DNA from: Phyllobacterium endophyticum
GTDB lineage: Bacteria > Pseudomonadota > Alphaproteobacteria > Rhizobiales > Rhizobiaceae
DNA: 64,000 nt
Direction: 5' to 3'
NCBI RefSeq assembly: GCF_003010935.1
Contig: NZ_PGGN01000007.1
Span: 62,001 to 126,000 of the forward strand
Shown: one piece after another, positions 58,194 through 64,000 of the stretch
Numbering within the stretch: the first letter of the stretch is position 1
Layout of the letters: each line of letters opens with the position of its first letter
Notes under the pieces: generated by a model
Seen by the model: only the letters and a program-made list of their open reading frames with translations
Database searches by the model: none
Told to the model about the DNA's origin: nothing
Position numbers and translations under genes: made by a program

Positions 58194-59485
58194 ATGTAGC
58201 CTTGCCGCGCGAACATTGGCAAAACTGGTCCGGCTACGTAAGCGCCAGGCCCTTGTCGCTTCGCCAGCCAACCGAACTTGAGCAGCTTGGCGATCTGATC
58301 AAGTCGTCACCGGGACCTGTGCGGTTTGTCGGCACGGGCCATTCATTCACGCCGCTCGTTCAAAGCCAGGGCACCATCCTTTCCCTTGACCATTTCGATG
58401 CGCTGGTTTCCCACGATCCGGCTGCGCTTCAGTCACGCATAGGTGCAGGCATCGAGATCGGAGCGCTTACGAGGAAGCTGCATCGCATTGGTCAGGCGCT
58501 GCCTAATATGGGGGATATCGACAAGCAGACGTTTGGTGGAGCGCTCGCAACTTCAACGCATGGTTCGGGCATAGGTCTCGGCGCCTATCCCACGCAATTG
58601 CGTGCCATGCAGATCGTTGATGGCAGGGGCGTCGTTCGAGAATTCAACAGCGGCGACCATTTCGATGAAATGGCGGCGATGGGGGCGTCGCTTGGCGTTT
58701 TTGGCGGCGTAACCGAGGTAACTATCCAGAATATCCTGCCTTATCGCCTGCACCGGCATCGTTGGGCTCAGTGCATCAAAGAGGTCCTTGACCAATTCGA
58801 AAGCATGATGACCGCGCACAGATCGTCGGAGTTTTACTACATACCCTTCTCCGGACAAGCCATATTCCTTTCGAGCGACATTACAGACGCGCCCATATCC
58901 ACTCGCCCCCCCCAGAAGGACGATGACGGGGTGGTTACACTGCGCAGATTGCGCACGTTCCTGCTTCGCTTCCCTTGGCTTCGTGCCAGATTGATCGGAT
59001 CCGCCATCAGCCGTCTTGCCGGGGAAGATTATGTGGGTGAGTGGCTCGATGTCTATGCCTCTGAACGCAACGTGAAGTTCAACGAGATGGAATATCACGT
59101 GCCTTTCGAGGAAGGCGCCGCAACTGTCCGGAAGATAATCTCCTTGCTCGAGAACGACTTTCCCCACGTCTATTTCCCGCTCGAGGTACGCGTCGTTGCG
59201 CCGGACGAAATCTGGCTCAGTCCGTTTTACCAGCGTGCCAGCTGCTCCATAGCCATACATCACGATGCCGCCGAAGATCCTCAGCCATTCTTCAGAGCCG
59301 CAGAGAAAATCTTCCTTGCTCACGGCGGAAGGCCGCATTGGGGAAAAATGCACAATCTGAAGGCGAAGGAACTCAGTACGCTCTATCCCCGCTGGGCGGA
59401 TGCCATGGCGGTGCGCCGCGACATGGACCCGGACAATCGTTTCGTAACTCCCTATATTGCAGGCCTCCTGGGAATGGAACTTTGA
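58190..59485 (+). CDS. FAD-dependent alcohol oxidase, ALO/gulonolactone oxidase type
   Basis: This 431-residue VAO-fold flavoprotein has an N-terminal FAD domain with FVGTGHSFTPL (H51 in the position of the covalent flavin histidine) and GGALATSTHGSGIG. The C-terminal ALO-type domain ends with HWGKMH (383-388). Relatives oxidise a primary or lactol hydroxyl of sugars and alditols. Between a ceramidase and a lyase that acts on beta-hydroxy-amino compounds, it is a good candidate to oxidise the C-1 hydroxyl of a sphingoid base. That is inference. The P. aeruginosa sphingosine regulon also contains an oxidoreductase (SphC). AGAAGGAAAACTGTC precedes the ATG. Confidence 0.85.
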   Translation: MNVALPREHWQNWSGYVSARPLSLRQPTELEQLGDLIKSSPGPVRFVGTGHSFTPLVQSQGTILSLDHFDALVSHDPAALQSRIGAGIEIGALTRKLHRIGQALPNMGDIDKQTFGGALATSTHGSGIGLGAYPTQLRAMQIVDGRGVVREFNSGDHFDEMAAMGASLGVFGGVTEVTIQNILPYRLHRHRWAQCIKEVLDQFESMMTAHRSSEFYYIPFSGQAIFLSSDITDAPISTRPPQKDDDGVVTLRRLRTFLLRFPWLRARLIGSAISRLAGEDYVGEWLDVYASERNVKFNEMEYHVPFEEGAATVRKIISLLENDFPHVYFPLEVRVVAPDEIWLSPFYQRASCSIAIHHDAAEDPQPFFRAAEKIFLAHGGRPHWGKMHNLKAKELSTLYPRWADAMAVRRDMDPDNRFVTPYIAGLLGMEL

Positions 59486-60651
59486 ACACCGATACCTACT
59501 TTGCTGCACTTTCGAGCGCGCTTGATCTTGCGGGGATGCATAGGCCAAGCCTTGTCCTCGACCTTGATCGCCTTGACGGCAATATCAGCGTCGTCAAGGA
59601 ATGCCTGGCGCCCAATCTGGCGCTGCGGCTGGTCGACAAGTCCCTGCCAAGCCTCCCCTTGCTGAAGCACCTCGCCAATGCCTGTGGCACGGACCGCATC
59701 ATGACGTTTCATCTGCCGGTTACGGCAGCCGTGCTTGCGGCGATGCCTGCCGCAACAGTTCTGCTCGGCAAGCCCATGCCAGGTGCGGCCGCCCGTCAGG
59801 CACTGTCAACAGGCGTTCTGAGCCGGATCGACAACCCGTTGGCGCGAATAACCTGGCTCGTCGATACGGATGAAAGATTGTCAGCCTATGGCGAACTCGC
59901 CGAGCAACTCGGGCAAGATTTCGCCTTCTGTTTCGAAGTGGATGTCGGTCTGCACCGCGGCGGCTACCCCGACGCGCCCGCCTTGAGCCGAGCTTTGGAG
60001 CAGCTCAAGAGATACCCCCGGCTGAAATGCCGGGGAATCATGGCCTATGAGGCGCAGATCAACCGTATCCCGGGACTTCTAGGAGGCCCCAAGAAAGCCT
60101 TGGCGAAGACACGAACGCTGTTGGGAGGTTTCCTTGCATGTCTCGGGCAGGATCAGCGCTCCATACTCAATATCGGCGGCAGTTCAACTGCTCTTCTCTA
60201 TGATCCCGACATTGAGGCAAACGACGTCTCCTTAGGGTCTGCATTCCTGCTGCCGAGCGATTTCGATGTCCCCAGTCTGGCGCGGCTAAAGCCTCCCCTC
60301 TTCATCGCGGCTCCGGTGTTGAAGGTGGTCGATCCGATCCTGCCCGGCCTGGATAAGCGGACATGGATCATGCAGATGCTGGGCCTGGCGCCAAAGCGGG
60401 GTTGCTATCTCTATGGCGGCAAGTGGATGGCCGAACCTGTGCATCCGGACGGCATGAAGACTGACAAGATGTTTGGACTGTCCTCAAACCAGCAATTCAT
60501 GGCGCTACCAGCGGGGTCCACGCTAAAGCCGGACGATTTTGCGTTTCTGCGACCCACGCAGAGCGAATCGGTGCTGCAACAATTCGGCTCGCTGGTCATC
60601 TACAGCAAGGGAACGATCACCGCCGAGTGGGAAACGCTTGGTCCCGCATGA
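59482..60651 (+). CDS. fold-III PLP enzyme, D-threonine-aldolase-like
   Basis: This 389-residue protein has an alanine-racemase-type N-terminal barrel. PSLVLDLDRLDGNI leads to LRLVDKSLPSLPLLKHLA, where the lysine should bind PLP. FCFEVDVGLHRGGYP and LNIGGSSTALLY follow. Relatives (D-threonine aldolase, D-serine dehydratase) cleave or dehydrate beta-hydroxy-alpha-amino acids. Their C-terminal metal ligands (His in EEHG, His/Cys in PNHxC) appear here as SSNQQ and PTQSES, so the metal site seems lost. The start is TTG 59482, overlapping the previous stop. A protein of this kind belongs to the Pseudomonas sphBCD operon. Confidence 0.82.
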   Translation: MNTDTYFAALSSALDLAGMHRPSLVLDLDRLDGNISVVKECLAPNLALRLVDKSLPSLPLLKHLANACGTDRIMTFHLPVTAAVLAAMPAATVLLGKPMPGAAARQALSTGVLSRIDNPLARITWLVDTDERLSAYGELAEQLGQDFAFCFEVDVGLHRGGYPDAPALSRALEQLKRYPRLKCRGIMAYEAQINRIPGLLGGPKKALAKTRTLLGGFLACLGQDQRSILNIGGSSTALLYDPDIEANDVSLGSAFLLPSDFDVPSLARLKPPLFIAAPVLKVVDPILPGLDKRTWIMQMLGLAPKRGCYLYGGKWMAEPVHPDGMKTDKMFGLSSNQQFMALPAGSTLKPDDFAFLRPTQSESVLQQFGSLVIYSKGTITAEWETLGPA

Positions 60652-60743
60652 GCAGGCTTCGGCTACCAGCCGGCTGGATCATGCTCCAGCCCCTCGCGTC
60701 TGCCAGGAACACGGCCAGTAGTGGCGAATTTGCGCCCGGGCCA

Positions 60744-62174
60744 TCAGCGAGCGAATAACTTCACCATGGTGTTCGCCAACCGGCCATAGGGCGGCTTGAA
60801 CTTGTCTGTCAACGGCGCTCGCGCCTGGAAGAGAACAGGCATTGCCTTGCTGAAGGTCACAAAGCCTTCACGGGCGTGGTAGTGACCCATGCCGCTTGCC
60901 CCGACACCGCCAAATGGCAGGTTATTGCAGGCAACGTGCAGCAGTGTATCGTTCACGCAAACGCCGCCCGCAACGACATTCCCGAGCATTTTCTCGACTT
61001 CGCGCTTGTCATCGCTAAAGCAATAGAAAGAAAGCGGACGCGGTTTCCCGAGAATATAGGCGATTGCTTCATCCGGCGTACTGTATGTCTTGACCACCAG
61101 TATCGGTCCGAAAATCTCCTCCTGCATGATCCGGCAATCTTCGCCGGGGTCAATGACCAGCGTCGGCTCCAGAAGGCGTTCGCTCGTTGCCTTTGCCTGA
61201 TCGGTAAATCCGACGAGCGTGAGGACCTCGACGCCTTTCCCGCGGGCTTCATCGATGAGCGCGCGCAGGCGCCTGTACTGGCCTTCGTTCACAATGTGAG
61301 TATAGTCGGGGTTCGCATCTATCTGGGCATAGCGTGCGGCCACTTCAGCGCGGATCGCCTCGACGAACTCGCTTTTTCTGGCAAGCGGAACGAGCGCGTA
61401 GTCGGGCGCGATACATGTTTGCCCGGCGTTGAAAAGCTTGCCCGAAACTATCCGCGAAACCGCTTTTCCGAAACGCGCTGCCTCGCCGACATACGCAGGA
61501 GATTTTCCGCCAAGTTCCAAAGTAACGGGAGTAAGGTTGGGTGCGGCCGCAGCCATGACCTTCTTGCCGACCTCCGTGGAGCCGGTAAACAGCAAATGAT
61601 CGAAAGGCAGGCCCGCAAACGCCCTGCCTGTCTCCGCATCGCCCAATGCCACCGCCACTCTGTCATCCGGAAACACGTCGGCGAGGAGCGCCCGCAGGAA
61701 CTCGCTCGTCTTTGGGGTATGCTCCGACGGCTTGAGATAGACGTGATTGCCCGCGGCGATGGCCGTGGCAATCGGTATCAGGGCCAGGCTGACCGGATAG
61801 TTCCAGGGAGCAATGATCCCGATGACGCCGAGCGGAACGTATCGGACCTGCGCCTTCGCCGGCCACATACGCCAACCGGCCGAACGATGATCTGTTTTCA
61901 TCCAGGACTTCAGATGCGCCAGCATGTGGTCGATCTCGTTGAACACGCTCATCCCGTCGCCAAGCATGCTCTCATGGCTTGAACGATGCCCGAAATCGGC
62001 GCTGATCGCTTGGACCATCAGGTCGAGGCGCTCTTTCAAGGCGGACCGCAGACGTTTGAGATCATCGCGACGCTGGTCATGATCAGGCCTGCGCTCGATC
62101 CAGGCCGTGCGTAGCCGTGCCAGGGTTGCCTCAAGCTCGTTTGCTTCCGATTCGACAGTCATCCTGATCGTCAC
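60744..62174 (-). CDS. aldehyde dehydrogenase (coniferyl/fatty aldehyde type)
   Basis: This 476-residue NAD(P)-dependent aldehyde dehydrogenase has the catalytic glutamate in TLELGGKSPAY, the catalytic cysteine in NAGQTCIAPDY, and the NAD loop FTGSTEVGKKVM. The C-terminal NLPFGGVGASGMGHYHAREGF is typical of the coniferyl-aldehyde/ALDH3-like group, which often uses long-chain aldehydes. The GTG at 62174 is preferred (GGAGGAGAACAGA in front) over the ATG at 62162. In this block it would oxidise the fatty aldehyde released from the sphingoid base. It is divergent from the AraC gene and shares its operator region. Confidence 0.87.
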   Translation of the reverse strand: MTIRMTVESEANELEATLARLRTAWIERRPDHDQRRDDLKRLRSALKERLDLMVQAISADFGHRSSHESMLGDGMSVFNEIDHMLAHLKSWMKTDHRSAGWRMWPAKAQVRYVPLGVIGIIAPWNYPVSLALIPIATAIAAGNHVYLKPSEHTPKTSEFLRALLADVFPDDRVAVALGDAETGRAFAGLPFDHLLFTGSTEVGKKVMAAAAPNLTPVTLELGGKSPAYVGEAARFGKAVSRIVSGKLFNAGQTCIAPDYALVPLARKSEFVEAIRAEVAARYAQIDANPDYTHIVNEGQYRRLRALIDEARGKGVEVLTLVGFTDQAKATSERLLEPTLVIDPGEDCRIMQEEIFGPILVVKTYSTPDEAIAYILGKPRPLSFYCFSDDKREVEKMLGNVVAGGVCVNDTLLHVACNNLPFGGVGASGMGHYHAREGFVTFSKAMPVLFQARAPLTDKFKPPYGRLANTMVKLFAR

Positions 62175-62255
62175 TCTGTTCTCCTCCGCAAACCCGCTTC
62201 GCTGGCGTTCGATATGCCGGAACCCCATGATTGCCTGTTTGATGCGCGCCTTCCA

Positions 62256-62293
62256 AGGTTCCGCACGGCCACATGGGGGTGAATAACGGTCAA
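62256..62293. promoter_or_regulatory. Tandem AraC-type operator between the ALDH and AraC genes
   Basis: AGGTTC-CGCA-CGGCCAC (62256-62272, 11 of 13 consensus bases) and GGGTGA-ATAA-CGGTCAA (62277-62293, 10 of 13), again exactly 21 bp apart. It can serve either divergent gene. Confidence 0.65.
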
Positions 62294-62369
62294 CGAGCGC
62301 TCTAAGCGCTTTATATTGCGCTCAAACGTGCAATATTGATAGCGACATGGTTCCATATCGGAACCCGGA

Positions 62370-63416
62370 ATGCGGAACACTTGCATGCATTATTCCAGCG
62401 AAAAGATCCATTCGTCCGCGGAGTTGCGGGCGTTGCTCGCTTTTGCCCTGGAAAACCAGATTACCGCAGAAGCCATACTTTCCAACACTGGCCTTGAACA
62501 ACAGGAACTCGCCAAGCCGGGCACATTGATTTCTATTTCACAGATGTTCACGGCCATCCAGAATGCGCTTTCCAGTTCGAACGATCCGCACCTTGGACTG
62601 AAGCTTGGTCTGAAGATGCAGATCACCGCTTATGGAATGTTTGGCTATGCTCTTGTGAGCAGCACGACGGTGCGAGCCGCCTGTCATTTTGCCGAAAAGT
62701 ACCAGGCTTTGACAATGCCTATGAGCACCCAGAAATTTAGGGAAACGAAGACCCATGGCATATGGTCGGTGGATCCCGATGTCGATGGCTCGTCAGATCC
62801 GCGCGTGTATAAGTTCAAGGTCGAACATGTGCTGGGCACTATTCTTTCATTTGCGAAAGATATCGTGGACCCGTCCGTCAAGCCTGCCGCGATCCGGTTG
62901 CGTTATCCAAAACCGCGCGATACTTCATTCTATGACGATATTTTCGACTGTGAAATCCAGTATGAGCAACCCGTAAATGAACTTCTCGTCCATCTGGATT
63001 TGCTGAATGCGATACCACGTCGTGCAGAAGAGATGACATTTTCGACGGTGCGCCAACTTTGCGATGAGATAGTCGGCCGTATGAATCAGTCGACGGGTTT
63101 GACCGGGAGGCTTCGACAGATTTTTATCGAAAGTGCCGGTTCTTTCCCTCCAATCAATGAGGCGTGCGGCCAATTGGGTGTCAGTGCCCGCACGTTGCGG
63201 CGCAAGCTGAGCGAGGAAGGAAGTTCATACCAGGCACTGCTGGATGAAACCCGGCTGTCGATCGCGAAGAAATATCTCAGGGACACTGAACTGACCATCG
63301 ACGAGATCGCCCACCGGCTCAACTATAGCGACGCGTCGAACTTCAGGCACGCCTTCCGAAGGTGGACGAGTATTGCGCCCACCGATTATCGGAATGGAGC
63401 CCTGCAACCCGATTGA
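62370..63416 (+). CDS. AraC-family regulator, probable SphR-like sphingoid sensor
   Basis: A 348-residue regulator. The N-terminal two thirds form an Arabinose_bd/OruR-type ligand domain (FTAIQNALSSSNDPHLGLKLG, AYGMFGYALVSSTTVRAACHF). The C-terminal double HTH includes NEACGQLGVSARTLRRKL and LTIDEIAHRLNYSDASNFRHAFRRW. SphR of Pseudomonas, which binds sphingosine, has the same layout. The start is ATG 62370 or ATG 62385; the second has GGAA seven bases upstream. It is divergent from the aldehyde dehydrogenase. Its likely sites are the 21-bp-spaced repeats found at three promoters in this block. Confidence 0.85.
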   Translation: MRNTCMHYSSEKIHSSAELRALLAFALENQITAEAILSNTGLEQQELAKPGTLISISQMFTAIQNALSSSNDPHLGLKLGLKMQITAYGMFGYALVSSTTVRAACHFAEKYQALTMPMSTQKFRETKTHGIWSVDPDVDGSSDPRVYKFKVEHVLGTILSFAKDIVDPSVKPAAIRLRYPKPRDTSFYDDIFDCEIQYEQPVNELLVHLDLLNAIPRRAEEMTFSTVRQLCDEIVGRMNQSTGLTGRLRQIFIESAGSFPPINEACGQLGVSARTLRRKLSEEGSSYQALLDETRLSIAKKYLRDTELTIDEIAHRLNYSDASNFRHAFRRWTSIAPTDYRNGALQPD

Positions 63417-63559
63417 GCTGGGTAGACCACAGCATTGCCGTTTCAGAATTGACGATAGTGTTTCTGCTCGCCGCAGCAGAACTTGCGATCTGGTCATCCT
63501 GTTAGGTTGATGTTCCAACAGCTCCAATCCGCCGGCGCAGGCGCTTGGCAAGCTATTCT

Positions 63560-63654
63560 CACATATAAGATATTCATTCATATACGAATCTACCGGTGCT
63601 TGACCGTCGCACGTCGAAATTGCATCGTATCGGCAACGTCTTCGTATATGAATG
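63560..63654. promoter_or_regulatory. Promoter and operators of the IclR gene
   Basis: CACATATAAGATATTCATTC continuing to ATATAC (63560-63585) is followed by CATTCATATACGAA (63575-63588) and its exact inverted copy TTCGTATATGAATG (63641-63654). TTGACC at 63600 could be a -35. The first segment matches the promoter of the sugar operon at 52.6 kb. The stretch 63417-63559 shows nothing recognisable. Confidence 0.6.
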
Positions 63655-63675
63655 GGGGCTAGGGGAGACTTGAAC

Positions 63676-64000
63676 ATGGTAGAGGACGACGACAGCGATC
63701 GTTATCGCGCGCCTGCGCTTGACAAGGGTTTGGATATACTCGAGCTGCTTTCCGGCATCGATGGAGGTCTCACGCAAGCGGAAATCGCCAAGTTTCTCGG
63801 CCGCAGTCCCAATGAATTCTATCGCATGCTGGATCGCCTTGTCCGCCGCGGATACGTTACCCGGCTTGAGGGTGACCGCTATTCCCTGACGCTGAAATTG
63901 TTCGGTCTTGCCCAGTTGCATGCCCCTGTCCGCCGTCTTGCTTCCTATGCGACACCGCTGATGCGTGAACTCGCGGTAATATCGAAACAGGCCAACCAGC
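63676..64000 (+). CDS. IclR-family regulator (N-terminal part)
   Basis: The first 108 residues of a regulator that runs out of the window. The IclR winged helix is complete: PALDKGLDILELLSGIDGG, then LTQAEIAKFLGRSPNEFYRML and RRGYVTRLEGDRYSLTLKLF. The ligand-binding domain begins at the right edge. The ATG at 63676 follows GGGGAGACTTGAAC. Shared operator sequences suggest it controls itself and the deoxyhexose operon that starts at 52.5 kb. Confidence 0.87.
   Translation, partial: MVEDDDSDRYRAPALDKGLDILELLSGIDGGLTQAEIAKFLGRSPNEFYRMLDRLVRRGYVTRLEGDRYSLTLKLFGLAQLHAPVRRLASYATPLMRELAVISKQANQ

Overview
The window looks like the chromosome of an alphaproteobacterium of the order Hyphomicrobiales (Rhizobiales), most likely Phyllobacteriaceae, Brucellaceae or Rhizobiaceae. 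The evidence is a GC-rich sequence, DUF982, NrsF and Tim44-like genes, an alphaproteobacterial iol cluster, Moc-type genes, and many palindromic intergenic mosaic repeats of the kind known in rhizobia. I see no tRNA, rRNA, CRISPR array, transposase or prophage. Most of the window is catabolic: four carbon-source modules separated by short housekeeping or stress genes.

Region by region. 1-6 kb: single genes (GFA-domain protein, DUF982, 1-Cys peroxiredoxin, PEBP-like secreted protein, transglycosylase-like lipoprotein, homocysteine methyltransferase family, HAD phosphatase, TetR regulator). 6.2-9.9 kb: a three-subunit molybdenum aldehyde oxidoreductase of the PaoABC type. 10-15 kb: a Tim44-like protein, then a stress module with an MsrP/sulfite-oxidase-like enzyme, its cytochrome b, an MXKDX-repeat protein, a SigF-type ECF sigma factor and its NrsF-type anti-sigma factor. 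Both promoters of that module fit the SigF consensus. 15.2-29.6 kb: the myo-inositol regulon (iolB, small membrane protein, iolE, iolD, iolC-DUF2090, RpiR regulator, two Gfo/Idh/MocA dehydrogenases including iolG, and an inositol ABC transporter), with a toxin-antitoxin pair lodged in it. 29.9-34.8 kb: two class III nucleotide cyclases, a LysE exporter and SelO. 35-40 kb: an IolI-like isomerase, a LacI regulator and mocDEF (desaturase-like oxygenase, Rieske ferredoxin, reductase), probably for O-demethylation of methylated inositols. 40-42.8 kb: a glycine-betaine-demethylase-type Rieske oxygenase pair (gbcAB) behind a cobalamin riboswitch that is interrupted by a mosaic repeat. 42.9-52.5 kb: a ten-gene deoxyhexonate (L-fuconate-type) operon with a CUT1 ABC transporter. 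Its probable IclR repressor gene starts at 63.7 kb. 52.8-63.4 kb, between operon and regulator: an alpha/beta hydrolase and a block with a secreted neutral ceramidase, MFS permease, FAD sugar-lactone-oxidase-like enzyme, fold-III PLP lyase, aldehyde dehydrogenase and AraC regulator.

The most interesting system is this last block. Its genes make up a plausible complete route from ceramide to sphingoid base to fatty aldehyde to fatty acid, related in content to the SphR regulon of Pseudomonas. All three of its promoter regions carry the same 17-bp site (AGGTTA-N4-CGGCCAA) as a tandem pair spaced exactly 21 bp, the geometry expected for an AraC-family regulator. Other highlights are a palindromic element inserted in the terminal loop of a cobalamin riboswitch hairpin, six copies of a long palindromic repeat that each abut the stop codon of a gene, and a 60-bp promoter segment shared by the IclR gene and the sugar operon 11 kb away.
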